Source of the DNA: Evansella clarkii | GTDB taxonomy: Bacteria; Bacillota; Bacilli; Bacillales; Salisediminibacteriaceae | NCBI RefSeq assembly: GCF_002019695.1 | Contig: NZ_KV917376.1 | Coordinates: forward strand, 668,369-732,368 | Length of the DNA stretch: 64,000 nt | Direction of reading: 5' to 3' | In this document: positions 17,602 through 25,904 of the stretch, in pieces | How the letters are laid out: each line of letters starts with the position of its first letter | Numbering within the stretch: the stretch's first letter is position 1 | Translations under genes and position numbers: made by a program | Notes under the pieces: model-generated | Databases searched by the model: none | Told to the model about the DNA's origin: nothing | Seen by the model: the letters and a program-made list of their open reading frames with translations, nothing else

Positions 17602-18228
17602 CTAATTCGATAAAACTTTATTTTTTATATTTTCTGTATCTATTCCAGCTGCACTCAATTTAACTGCTGCTTCTTCCTCAATTATGTCCTTTAAGATTTG
17701 GAGAGTCTGGTCAAATCCCACATGTCTGTCCATCATAAAGCTCATTTTATGTTCGATATCTATCCAAGTGGATATATCAGCCTCATTATGTTGTATCTGT
17801 GCTTCTAATTTATCAAGAGCATTAGCAACCTTTGATTCATACGATTCTTTATTTTCAAATTCAAACCAAAGATTATAGACCTCTTCTCCTAAAAAATTTC
17901 CTAATGTATCTCTTATTCTTTCAATTGATTTAATTTCATTTAATGCTTTTTGTTCTTTAGCTGTATGATTATCCATAGTATCAAATGCAGGGATATCTCC
18001 TGCTTCAGCTTCAACTAAGTCATGGATAATAATCATTTTCAATAATCTGGAGGTATCTACTTTCTGCTTTAAGTATGGCTCTATTAACATTGCCATTAAG
18101 GACACTCTCCAAGTATGCTCAGCCACACTTTCTTGTCTGCCATTAGAAAGCCAACTGTGTCGCATTTCAAACTTCAACTTTTCGCCTAGTTTAACTATTT
18201 CCATTATCTTCAAAAGTTCTTTATTCAT
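17602..18228 (-). CDS. HD-domain phosphohydrolase (YfbR-like)
   Basis: A 208-residue HD protein with the ligand pattern of YfbR/HDDC2 enzymes: His in ESVAEHTWRVS, the HD pair in IIHDLVEAEAGDIPA and a later Asp in NALDKLEAQIQHNEAD. Such enzymes are metal-dependent 5'-deoxynucleotidases acting on dNMPs. Stand-alone minus-strand gene followed by hairpin repeat copy C. Substrate not proven. Confidence 0.88.
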   Translation of the reverse strand: MNKELLKIMEIVKLGEKLKFEMRHSWLSNGRQESVAEHTWRVSLMAMLIEPYLKQKVDTSRLLKMIIIHDLVEAEAGDIPAFDTMDNHTAKEQKALNEIKSIERIRDTLGNFLGEEVYNLWFEFENKESYESKVANALDKLEAQIQHNEADISTWIDIEHKMSFMMDRHVGFDQTLQILKDIIEEEAAVKLSAAGIDTENIKNKVLSN

Positions 18229-18291
18229 TTCTCTACCCCCGTTTAATATCCACTTTTGGCTTTATTTCAGAAGTAAGTTTTATTCGATAAA

Positions 18292-18349
18292 ACTCCCCGA
18301 TAGCACTACAACAGCCCTGGCAGCTACTTGAAGTATTGCATCCGTTTGT
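18292..18349 (-). repeat. Possible divergent copy of the cassette-type repeat
   Basis: On the plus strand CTCCCCGATAGCACTACAAC, then GGCAGCTACTTG and ATTGCATCCGTTTGT follow the order of copies B and C, but the hairpin arms are poorly conserved. It lies between the HAD and HD genes. The adjoining 18350-18490 has no ORF. Confidence 0.35.
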
Positions 18350-18490
18350 TTTTATACTTGCACTAATTCTCTCCACACACTTTGTACAACAACATAATTA
18401 CAAAAATGGCAGTCGTAGTCATTGCAAATAAAGATGCACTTTTGCAACTCACAATTTCGCTACCGCGTTAGTTAAGTAAGGAAATACTAT

Positions 18491-19156
18491 TTATTTCACT
18501 TTGCTACCCATCAGTATATCTTTTAACTGGTCAACATTATCGACAATAAAAGTAGGATTAGAACGTCTTAATTCTTCAAATGAACCATACCCATAAGTAA
18601 CCCCAATAGAGTCAATTCCAGTATTAATTGAGCCGATAATATCGTGCTCTCTATCTCCAATCATAATAAAATCCCCAAGTTTATATTCAGTATATTTATC
18701 TAGTATGTATTGAATGATTTCAGTTTTTGAAGCTCTTGTTCCATCAAGATTGCTCCCTGCAATAAGTTCAAAATACTGGTCAATATTGAAGTACTTCAGT
18801 ATTTGCTCAGCGAAAACAGTAGGCTTTGAAGTTGCAACAACTAAAATAAATCCTTGTTCTTTTAACAATTTTAATAACAAGGCAATATTTGAATATAACT
18901 CATTTTCAAACATTCCTTTTTCCTTAAACCTCTCCCTATATAAATCTATTGCTTTTTGTGAATTCGCCTCATCAAAATTGTAATATTCAGCAAATGACAC
19001 TTGTAATGGTGGTCCAATAAAACATTCTAGTTTATCAATATCAGGCTCATAAATGCCCATTTTATGTAACGCATATTGAACGGATTTAGTTATTCCTGCT
19101 TTTGGGTCTGAAAGTGTGCCGTCTAAATCAAATAAAATCACTTTATATTTATCCAT
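18491..19156 (-). CDS. HAD-family hydrolase (phosphoglycolate-phosphatase-like)
   Basis: A 221-residue HAD phosphatase with all four motifs: nucleophile DLDGTLSD (I), ATSKPT (II), Lys in RASKTEIIQ (III) and GDREHDI (IV), plus a C1 helical cap (GPPLQVSFAEYY) typical of the PGP/5'-nucleotidase subgroup. Single gene on the minus strand, flanked by the hairpin repeats. Substrate cannot be told from sequence. Confidence 0.9.
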   Translation of the reverse strand: MDKYKVILFDLDGTLSDPKAGITKSVQYALHKMGIYEPDIDKLECFIGPPLQVSFAEYYNFDEANSQKAIDLYRERFKEKGMFENELYSNIALLLKLLKEQGFILVVATSKPTVFAEQILKYFNIDQYFELIAGSNLDGTRASKTEIIQYILDKYTEYKLGDFIMIGDREHDIIGSINTGIDSIGVTYGYGSFEELRRSNPTFIVDNVDQLKDILMGSKVK

Positions 19157-19285
19157 ATGAGACCCCCTCTATTAACAGTTAATCAGACTAATCGTACCAT
19201 ATGAAAAACAAATAAATTCCTATTTTTTATTCAACTAACCTGTTCATTAATTTAAAACTGTTGAAAATTCCTTATTGCAAAATTT

Positions 19286-19340
19286 TCCCCGTTAGTGACA
19301 CAAAGGGTAACAACAGCTCCCTTTGTTATCGCTCTCAGTT
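19286..19340 (-). repeat. Cassette-type hairpin repeat, copy D (covarying stem)
   Basis: On the plus strand: TTTTCCCCGTTAGTGAC, hairpin ACAAAGGG (19300-19307) with CCCTTTGT (19319-19326) around TAACAACAGCT, then TATCGCTCTCAG. The stem keeps perfect pairing although three positions differ from copies B and C. It lies 3' of the GNAT gene on the minus strand. Confidence 0.65.
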
Positions 19341-19377
19341 ATCAAAAGAAACCTAACCCTCATTTATTTCCTTCCAC

Positions 19378-19887
19378 TCATTTTCTAATGCTCATTTCCC
19401 ATAGACTCCAGTATTCATCACCAATCTTTCTTGAGTCTCTATGTAACCCTTCTTTTATAAATCCTGCGTTTTCATAACATGAAATTGCTGGAGCGTTAAA
19501 ATCAAAAACACCGAGACTAACTCTATGTAATTTAAGTTCATCAAATACAATTTTGAGGATTTCTTTCATCAATCTCTCACCTATTCCTTTACCTCTTACA
19601 TTTTCATCTCCAACTAACACCTTTCCTACTCTTGCTGACATGTTTTTTCTATCAATATTTCCTAATGATATATGTCCTATTACATCCCCTGTTTCATTAT
19701 CTATTACACTGTAAATCATAACACGAGAATTATCAGTATTCGCACCTTTAAGATAATCCTCCAGCTGTTGTTCAGTTAACGGAAAACTAAAATTTGGACC
19801 TCCCCATTGGAGTAAAAAATTTGGAGTTTCAATCCAATTTATTAGTTGTTTAAAGTCTGAACGTTCAAAAAACCTCAACTTTACCAT
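19378..19887 (-). CDS. GNAT-family N-acetyltransferase (RimJ/RimL type)
   Basis: A 169-residue acetyltransferase with the GNAT core: the acetyl-CoA loop in VRGKGIGERLMKEIL (R/QxxGxG/A) and the following LHRVSLGVFDFNAPAISCYE segment, and ends GLHRDSRKIGDEYWSLWEMS as in RimJ/L-like enzymes. Stand-alone minus-strand gene followed by repeat copy D. Likely acceptors are protein N-termini or small amines. Confidence 0.9.
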   Translation of the reverse strand: MVKLRFFERSDFKQLINWIETPNFLLQWGGPNFSFPLTEQQLEDYLKGANTDNSRVMIYSVIDNETGDVIGHISLGNIDRKNMSARVGKVLVGDENVRGKGIGERLMKEILKIVFDELKLHRVSLGVFDFNAPAISCYENAGFIKEGLHRDSRKIGDEYWSLWEMSIRK

Positions 19888-20096
19888 AATAAAGTTCTCC
19901 TTATCATATTTGAATGCAAATCTTATTCAACTCCTCGTTTCTTTAAGTACATTGCTTCACATAACCTTTATATTCTTTCATTTACTTTAACATAAATATC
20001 CAAAACCTTCCTTTTCACATTGGAATTCACATGGCAAACCATATTGAAATCACAAGAAGGAAATATTTATTTCCCCTTATGTGAATAGAAGTGTAA

Positions 20097-20225
20097 AATA
20101 GCCGGAAAAACTTCACTTATTTTACGTTTGCTTTTTATATTCCTCCTATAAAACTACTCAGATGTTATTACATCACCTGCTTTAATAAAATAAGAGACCC
20201 TTTAAAATCAAAGGATCTCTTTTTT
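20097..20225. repeat. Dispersed repeat ending in a bidirectional terminator
   Basis: AGCCGGAAAAACTTCACTTA plus the TTTTACGTTTGCTTTTTATA tail match 11163-11210. The terminator AGAGACCCTTT (20194-20204) / AAAGGATCTCT (20210-20220) with a T-run also has its left arm (AAGAGACCCTTTA) copied at 11255. On the minus strand it closes the lipoprotein gene. The rest of 19888-20096 shows no gene. Confidence 0.65.
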
Positions 20226-20234
20226 GGCTGCTAT

Positions 20235-20855
20235 TTAATTACTGTACGGATAATGTGAGCCGTGAAGGACAATTTTCAGGTCGCCATCATCACTTCTTGT
20301 AAATGCGAAACTGTATTCCACTTCCACAGGTTCTCCTCCATCAGCTGGTGTAAAATAATAGACGCCCATACTTACAGCCTTATTTCCTTCAATGATAACC
20401 CCTTCATTTTCCCACTGTACATCTGTCCAGGGCGCAATAGCAAAACCATTATCCTCGGGATACTCTTCATTTCCTCCTACGAAATAAGACAAAGCCCCTT
20501 CAAAGGTACCGCGGAAACGATCCTCTCTGGCTAAAGTTGGTTTGAAAAGAACCTCGCCTATGTCATAACCATAGAAACGTTCGATATGTTCGGAAGCAGC
20601 GGCTTCATAGTCGCCATCCTCGCTGTATACTTCACCGATATGAACAATGCCTTCTCCCCAGCTTTGCTGAAATTCCAGAACTTCCTCCTCTGTAATCTCA
20701 GCAGCTTCGTCTCCTTCTTCCACATTTTCCTCTTCTGTTGTTTCTTCTGCAGGATCATTTTCAGTTTCAGTTGCCGTATCCTCTTCTGCGCATGCTGTCA
20801 GGACTGCGACCGATAGAAACCCTGCAATACCAATCATTTTAAATCGTTTCATCAT
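20235..20855 (-). CDS. Secreted lipoprotein with SnoaL-like domain
   Basis: The 206-residue product has a lipoprotein signal (lipobox LTAC, Cys about 22), an acidic linker rich in E, D and T (about 23-57), and a globular domain beginning FQQSWGEGIVHIGEVY with HIERFYGYDIGEVLFKPTLA. That pattern belongs to a SnoaL-like family often mislabelled phosphoribosyl-AMP cyclohydrolase in databases; no cyclohydrolase motif is visible. It should be anchored outside the membrane. Role unknown. Confidence 0.82.
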   Translation of the reverse strand: MMKRFKMIGIAGFLSVAVLTACAEEDTATETENDPAEETTEEENVEEGDEAAEITEEEVLEFQQSWGEGIVHIGEVYSEDGDYEAAASEHIERFYGYDIGEVLFKPTLAREDRFRGTFEGALSYFVGGNEEYPEDNGFAIAPWTDVQWENEGVIIEGNKAVSMGVYYFTPADGGEPVEVEYSFAFTRSDDGDLKIVLHGSHYPYSN

Positions 20856-21323
20856 CTCACTGCCTTTTTATCCAATATTGTTACCTAACTATTAACTAAA
20901 CTAGTTAAGCGAAGTGAAAACACGGACAATAATAGCAGTAATATGTTGCTAAAACAACAGCTCCCTTAGAAAAAAGTGGTTATATTTGATAGAATCATAA
21001 AGTTTGAAAAATGACTTAGATAAAAAGTTCTAAAGAGAACCGGAAATAAGCCAAAGCCAGGTTTTAAAATAGGACTAAAAAGCTTAAAGAACAAAAACAA
21101 CTAAACCCTACCAGAAGCTGGAGATAAAGTATACAAGTTCCTATACTTTGAAAAATCTTAACCCCAACCGATCCTCAGACAAACAAGAGGATAGTGGATT
21201 ATTTATGTTAAATTAGAATAAAGATATATACAGACAATGTTAAGGAATGTTTTACAAGTTCGGATCACACAAAATTTCTTCCACTGAATAACTAAGTGTA
21301 AAAATTAATGAGGAGAGATTATT
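20856..21323. other. Intergenic region, AT-rich, no gene seen
   Basis: It must contain the promoters of the divergent lipoprotein and the RpoA-CTD-like gene. A short inverted repeat GTATAcaagttcCTATAC lies near 21136. Nothing else was recognised. Confidence 0.4.
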
Positions 21324-21623
21324 ATGAAAATGAAAGCAGAAAAAACTTTAAGAGTTTGTGAAAAAGGACATAAGTATTACAAAAGCACTGAATGTCCGAG
21401 CTGCCCTACTTGTGATAAAGAAATGAAACCTGAAAGCGGCTTCCTGTCGAAACTGAGTTCACCTGCAAGAAATGCCTTAGTTCACGAAGGGATTGATACT
21501 TTGCCAAAACTCTCAAAGTACACCGAAAAAGAAATTCTAAAAATCCATGGTATTGGACCTGCCTCCTTACCAACACTGAGAACCTCATTAGAAGAAGCGG
21601 GTTTATCTTTTAAAGAAAAATAA
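21324..21623 (+). CDS. Zinc-ribbon protein with RpoA-CTD-like helix-hairpin-helix
   Basis: The 99-residue protein joins a cysteine-rich N-terminus (RVCEKGHKYYKSTECPSCPT, CDKE) to an RNA polymerase alpha C-terminal-like domain (LSSPARNALVHEGIDTLPKL, IHGIGPASLPTLRTSLEEAG). It could bind nucleic acid or imitate alpha-CTD contacts. ATGAGGAGAGATTATT precedes the ATG. Families like this are known in Bacilli without an assigned function. Monocistronic. Confidence 0.85.
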   Translation: MKMKAEKTLRVCEKGHKYYKSTECPSCPTCDKEMKPESGFLSKLSSPARNALVHEGIDTLPKLSKYTEKEILKIHGIGPASLPTLRTSLEEAGLSFKEK

Positions 21624-21715
21624 TAATACGTTTCCTGTCAATTGTAAACATGGATGGATTGTTTAAGTCGTGTGCTTATAGTAACAGGACGCGATCGTAA
21701 AATTACAGGAAGAAG

Positions 21716-21747
21716 AAACCAACCTGCGGAAGAATGCGGGTTGGTTT
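21716..21747. terminator. Hairpin after the truncated dnaB
   Basis: AAACCAACC (21716-21724) pairs with GGTTGGTTT (21739-21747). The TAA stop of the helicase overlaps this stem, so the hairpin seems to replace the lost 3' end of dnaB. A sister sequence lies at 4047-4078. There is no good T-run on the minus strand. Confidence 0.5.
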
Positions 21748-22945
21748 ACGCCACTATATCTGCATCCTGCTCCAGGCTTCCCGACTCCCGGAGATCCGAC
21801 AGCCCCGGCCGCTTATCAAGGCGCGACTCCACACCCCGGGAAAGCTGGGACAGCGCAATGACCGGCACATTCAGATCCCGGGCCATCACCTTCAAAGCCC
21901 GGGAAATCTCCGCCACCTCCTCCTGCCTGTTCGACCGCTTCGTAATCGGCCGCAGAAGCTGCAAATAATCAATCACCACAAAGTGATCCAGCTCCGGATA
22001 CCTGTCTATCAACCGCTTCGTGTTCGCGTAAATCTCCGAGACCTTCACCGACGACCGGTCGCAAATATATAGCTTCTCCTTCCCGATCGCCTCCACAGCC
22101 CCCGTATATCTCTCCCAGTCCCCCTTATCAAACAGCTTCACCGGATCCCTCAGCTTCTGGGAATTGATCCTCCCCCGTGCTGAAATCATCCGCTGCAAAA
22201 ACTGTTCACTGCTCATTTCCAGAGAGTAAAGGTGGCCGTATGCCCCCTTACTCCCTGCCATCCCGGCAGAACCTCCTTCCACTAAACCACTCCCGTCCGA
22301 CCCGGCTCCCATGTGCAAATGACCTGCCGCGACATTCAAAGCAAACGCCGTCTTCCCAACCGACGGCCTTGCCGCGACAATAATAAACTGCCCTTTCCCA
22401 TGCCCGTTCGTGAGCCGGTCATAATCCCGGTACCCGGTGAGGAGCCCCAACGGCCTCTCCCCCTTCACTGCCTGCTCATACATGGCATCAAGTGTCCCCC
22501 GTAAATCAAACTCTTCAGCCGCAGCCTCCAGCCCACCAAACTGCTGGGCCTCCCTCAAGAAGACATCCACCCGGTCCTCCCCCGTGCTGATATCCACCTC
22601 ATCCGGCGCCATCAGCATCTCTTCCGCAAGCCGCCTTACCTCCCCACGCTTCCACGCCTTCATGACCAGCTTTTCATACAGCTTGTACCCTTTTACCGAC
22701 GGCACCCCTTCCATCATCTCGCTCAAATCCAGCTGCGCCATATGGGACGTGCCAAGCTTTTCATGCAATGTCGCCCGGTTGATCACCTCCCCGCGGCTGC
22801 CGATCTCAAGCATTGCCCGCAACAATCCCTGATGCATAATCGACATCTGCTCCGGCTGCACCCCCACCTGCTTCACAAGAGAGTTATCGAGAAGAATACA
22901 CCCAAGCATCAGCTTCTCCGCTTCAAAATTCCCCTGGAACACCAC
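21746..22945 (-). CDS. DnaB-type replicative helicase, C-terminally truncated
   Basis: A 399-residue phage-type DnaB: N-terminal domain (FEAEKLMLGCILLDNSLVKQ), Walker A ARPSVGKTAFALN, Walker B HFVVIDYLQLL and SDLRESGSLEQDADIVA. It stops right there, whereas DnaB continues about 45 residues to the beta-hairpin with the arginine finger (IxxxKxRNGPTG). ATP hydrolysis in the ring should therefore be impaired. A Gly/Ser-rich insertion (GAGSDGSGLVEGGSAG) after Walker A is also unusual. GC is clearly higher than in neighbouring genes. Last gene of the operon 24146-21746. Confidence 0.85.
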   Translation of the reverse strand: MVFQGNFEAEKLMLGCILLDNSLVKQVGVQPEQMSIMHQGLLRAMLEIGSRGEVINRATLHEKLGTSHMAQLDLSEMMEGVPSVKGYKLYEKLVMKAWKRGEVRRLAEEMLMAPDEVDISTGEDRVDVFLREAQQFGGLEAAAEEFDLRGTLDAMYEQAVKGERPLGLLTGYRDYDRLTNGHGKGQFIIVAARPSVGKTAFALNVAAGHLHMGAGSDGSGLVEGGSAGMAGSKGAYGHLYSLEMSSEQFLQRMISARGRINSQKLRDPVKLFDKGDWERYTGAVEAIGKEKLYICDRSSVKVSEIYANTKRLIDRYPELDHFVVIDYLQLLRPITKRSNRQEEVAEISRALKVMARDLNVPVIALSQLSRGVESRLDKRPGLSDLRESGSLEQDADIVA

Positions 22946-23204
22946 TGGCCATCAGCTCCCACTCTTCAATTTCAGAAAGCGCATCCCGCCGGAACTCCGG
23001 GCGGGCCCGCTCTGCCAGGTCATGCACCGTAGGCGGAAATTTAGAGTGGACAACATATTTGTCCAGCCGCCTCATCACAGTAGAGTATTTCTGAGAGGCC
23101 AGCACCCGCTGCCACGCCTCCACCGTTGAACCGCTGAGAACAACCCTTCCGGGAAAAAAGGAGTTGATCTGCTCGAGCAACTTTGCTGTTTCCTGCTTAT
23201 CCAT
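22923..23204 (-). CDS. Helicase loader/inhibitor of the G39P family
   Basis: A 93-residue helical protein (MDKQETAKLLEQINSFFPGR, then KYVVHSKFPPTVHDLAERAR) of the type of SPP1 G39P and its Firmicute relatives, which bind the DnaB-like helicase and hand it to the initiator. It overlaps the helicase start by 23 bases and follows the initiator by 3 bases, the same gene order as SPP1 38-39-40. Confidence 0.8.
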   Translation of the reverse strand: MDKQETAKLLEQINSFFPGRVVLSGSTVEAWQRVLASQKYSTVMRRLDKYVVHSKFPPTVHDLAERARPEFRRDALSEIEEWELMASGVPGEF

Positions 23205-23207
23205 CGT

Positions 23208-24146
23208 TCAGGCCAGCCCTGTGAGATAACGCTCAAACTCAGTGTCTCTGTTTTCACTGCCACGCTCGTTTAAATACGATTCGAATTTAGTCCCAAATAA
23301 AGTTTCCGGGCGGAGAAACTTATTCATTTCCGGATCTTCCAGCCAGTCGGCTGTTTTCGTATCGATGACTTTTCTAAAGTCTTCGACTTGATGTCCTTCT
23401 TTCCATCTTGCCTGTATAAGGCTCTGTGTTTTTTGCGTTTTCGCCTGAAAGTTTTTCCCTGTTTGTTCGTTCAGGTAATCGACGATCTCAGCTATATGTT
23501 CTTTTGTTATTTCTGTTGTAGTCTCTGGTATTGTAGTGGCATTCTGCACATTCGTAGTTTCGTTTTTACTTGTGGAGTTTTCCTCAGGGGTTGTGGTTTT
23601 TACAATTTCGTCTTCATGTGCAAACGGAATGTCGAGGCTTTCAGCCTCATCGAAATCGAATTCTTCAAGAATAATCAAGTGATCGTCATAATGTACCGGC
23701 GGTTCGATCTGAAGTTCTTCTCTCAGGAAGTTCAGATCGACTCTATACCCGTCAAGGAAGCAGCCGATTTCCAGGAGATCCTTCTGCAGCTTTCCAAGGT
23801 TCACCCGGTACTGCCTCGTATGGTCCCAGCTGTGGTGAGGATTTCTCCGTTCGGAAAGCCAGCCGCTGGCAACAAGTGTTTTCAGGTAGTGGCGCATTGT
23901 CTTCACAGCTACATTCAGCATCGTTTCCTCGGAAAGCTCCTCTGCCGTCTTAAAAATCCAGCCATTACACGGCTCCAGGTCCGAATCGTTCCGGCGCTTA
24001 CGCTCCTCTTCAATAAAATAATCAAAATCCTTCGTAAACTGGGACCAGTACAGCATCTGGTTCAACACCAGCGCCAGACGGTAATCCCCCGTCAGCATAA
24101 TGAACTCTTCCTTAATCACCGACCGCAGCATTTTCCTCGTTTCCAT
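23208..24146 (-). CDS. Phage-type replication initiator with Phg_2220_C domain
   Basis: A 312-residue protein. The N-terminal part is a winged-helix-like region (FKTAEELSEETMLNVAVKTM, YLKTLVASGWLSE), a Thr/Asn/Glu-rich linker covers about 210-225, and the C-terminal domain has IVDYLNEQTGKNF, ARWKEGHQVEDF and FLRPETLFGTKFESYLN, the signature of Phg_2220_C. The ATG at 24146 (or the GTG just before) follows AAAGGGG; the open frame further upstream lacks support. It heads an initiator-loader-helicase operon, with no other phage genes nearby. Confidence 0.82.
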   Translation of the reverse strand: METRKMLRSVIKEEFIMLTGDYRLALVLNQMLYWSQFTKDFDYFIEEERKRRNDSDLEPCNGWIFKTAEELSEETMLNVAVKTMRHYLKTLVASGWLSERRNPHHSWDHTRQYRVNLGKLQKDLLEIGCFLDGYRVDLNFLREELQIEPPVHYDDHLIILEEFDFDEAESLDIPFAHEDEIVKTTTPEENSTSKNETTNVQNATTIPETTTEITKEHIAEIVDYLNEQTGKNFQAKTQKTQSLIQARWKEGHQVEDFRKVIDTKTADWLEDPEMNKFLRPETLFGTKFESYLNERGSENRDTEFERYLTGLA

Positions 24147-24236
24147 CACATAAACAACCCCTTTAACATTTTTTAGCCTTTCATAAGACATGTACATGTT
24201 TAAGGGTAAAAAGGAGGGGGTGGTAATTGGGGAAAT

Positions 24237-24296
24237 AAAAAAAGACCCCGGCTGTCGGGGTCGAGAATTTGACACTCCCTTATTTAATAAGGGAGT
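24237..24296 (-). terminator. Terminator of the rnl operon and an adjacent near-perfect palindrome
   Basis: Read on the minus strand, GACCCCG-acagc-CGGGGTC is followed by seven T (24262-24237). Just before it on that strand lies ACTCCCTTATT-t-AATAAGGGAGT (24274-24296), an 11-bp-arm palindrome with a single central base. The first ends rnlB transcripts. The second may be a binding site or a second stem. Confidence 0.8.
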
Positions 24297-24361
24297 ATCA
24301 AGACAATGTGTGAAATTTGTGTAAAACCCAAAACTCTTTGTATAGGTAATTTTTAATTCAT

Positions 24362-24730
24362 TTAAATAGTAATCCCATTTGCAATCATTTTTTTTTGGAT
24401 ACTTGTTAAAATTGTTTCATCAAGAATAAATGAATTCTTTTGAAAAAAATCAATTGTTAACGTTCTGTAAATACTATTTTTAGGTACTTCCAAGAATTGA
24501 AAGGAATTTATTTCAAAGACTTCACCGTTAAAATATGCTTCCATAAAGCGTTCAGAATTATCTCCAATTTGAGATAATAAGTCAAAAAGAGCATAGCCCT
24601 TTATTTTAGATTCTTTTAATGTAGATTCAATTAAATGAATATCTTCAAAAGGATCCTGATAAGAAGTAGTTATAAATAAACATTCATATTTGCTTTGATC
24701 ATCTAGACGAAAAATTTTATAACTATCCAT
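24362..24730 (-). CDS. rnlB: RnlB-like antitoxin
   Basis: The 122-residue protein matches the length and layout of E. coli RnlB (123 aa): a start around CLFITTSYQDPFEDIHLIES, the central GYALFDLLSQIGDNSERFME and a FNGEVFEINSF strand. RnlB binds RnlA and blocks its RNase activity; its loss during T4 infection frees the toxin. GGAGGAGAGTGAATA precedes the ATG. Third gene of the RNase H-RnlA-RnlB operon, 75 bases after rnlA. Assignment by pattern, not by alignment. Confidence 0.75.
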   Translation of the reverse strand: MDSYKIFRLDDQSKYECLFITTSYQDPFEDIHLIESTLKESKIKGYALFDLLSQIGDNSERFMEAYFNGEVFEINSFQFLEVPKNSIYRTLTIDFFQKNSFILDETILTSIQKKMIANGITI

Positions 24731-24805
24731 TATTCACTCTCCTCCATTCATTTATGAATTCTAAACTTCAATATAACATTTTATAAAAAAAGAATCTAGA
24801 ATTTA

Positions 24806-25903
24806 TTATTCCTTATAGTAGTTATCTATTATATCAAAAACATTCAGGATTATACCTCTGGCATCAGATATGTTGTCAATAACTTTAGTGCGGTCTATAT
24901 TCAACGGACCTTCTAAGTTATTCCAATGGAAGAGTGAGTTCCGATTTTTATTTAAAAAATTGTAGCTATCTTGCACGCTTTCGCGTTGTTGATCTGTGAA
25001 GTATGCCTGATAAGCGCTTTGGAGAACATATTTCCCATTATGGGATTTACAAAACATACTAAATTTCCCTTCTTCTAGAGGAATGTTCTTTTCTTTCATT
25101 CTATACCTCAAATGTCCTTCTAGAACCCTTAATGAAGGGAATGTTAAAAACGTGTAATCAAACATATCTGCTTGGAGTCTTAAGTTATAAATGGACTGAT
25201 AAAGGACTTTTTTCATCTTTTCATCAAGTTTACCATGTGAATTTGGCAAAAAGTTTTCAAGCGACTCTTTAATTTCATCTTTAGTAATTTTTTCTCCAAC
25301 ACTAAAATTTTGTTCCATAACTTTTGGCATTTCTTCTACTTCAAGTAAGGCCATTACCAATGTATATACTTCAGCAAATAATTTCAGCGGTTTTCCTTGA
25401 ACCATTAGTTTTTGGGATTTATGAAAGTATGATACAACGACTGTTTCGTTGAAATCTCCATCCAAAAACCATTTTGTCCATCTTGCATTTTCATCCTTGT
25501 GATTAAGTTTTATTCCTTTTCCTTCTAATACTAGCTCTATAACAGTTGTTATATCATCAAAACTAATATCTTTAAACACAAAGTAAGGCTTCTCAAATTT
25601 AGATATATTCGAGTGGGTGCATATTGGTGACTCTTTTAAAAAGTCGGCCAATTCAATTTTAAATTCATCCCTTTTTCCGGGATTGGGATCGATAGTTGTA
25701 GTACCATCATTATTATAATGAAAATCAATTTTATTATCTTCTCCATTAATTACATAATCTATACGATATCTAATCCCACTTATATGTCTGATTTCTTTGA
25801 AATCACACTCTTCTTCTCTTCCTAGAATAAAATAACTAACTGCTTCATTAATTTTATCTCTTAAAATATTCAATCTACCATAAGTACTCTTTGTTTTACT
25901 CAT
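24806..25903 (-). CDS. rnlA: RnlA-like HEPN RNase toxin
   Basis: The 365-residue protein has the length of E. coli RnlA/LsoA (357 aa). It has the N-terminal strands (ISGIRYRIDYVI), the central repeated domain (YTLVMALLEVEEMPKVMEQN) and a C-terminal HEPN-type domain with the Rx4H motif RNSLFH near residue 325. These toxins are endoribonucleases that stop phage T4-type growth. The ATG at 25903 is one base after the RNase H stop and follows GGAGGAATAAA; the frame further upstream overlaps the RNase H gene and is not used. Confidence 0.8.
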   Translation of the reverse strand: MSKTKSTYGRLNILRDKINEAVSYFILGREEECDFKEIRHISGIRYRIDYVINGEDNKIDFHYNNDGTTTIDPNPGKRDEFKIELADFLKESPICTHSNISKFEKPYFVFKDISFDDITTVIELVLEGKGIKLNHKDENARWTKWFLDGDFNETVVVSYFHKSQKLMVQGKPLKLFAEVYTLVMALLEVEEMPKVMEQNFSVGEKITKDEIKESLENFLPNSHGKLDEKMKKVLYQSIYNLRLQADMFDYTFLTFPSLRVLEGHLRYRMKEKNIPLEEGKFSMFCKSHNGKYVLQSAYQAYFTDQQRESVQDSYNFLNKNRNSLFHWNNLEGPLNIDRTKVIDNISDARGIILNVFDIIDNYYKE

Positions 25904-25904
25904 T

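Noticed and set aside
1839-19345. True integron attC sites
   Set aside because: The 7-base GTTRRRY core and its inverse could not be placed and no tyrosine integrase is in the window. Only the general cassette-like layout is claimed.
21654-23032. Plus-strand ORFs opposite the helicase genes
   Set aside because: They are shadows caused by the higher GC of the replication module; none has domain motifs or a start site.
21746-24275. Complete prophage
   Set aside because: No integrase, capsid, terminase or lysis gene lies on either side.
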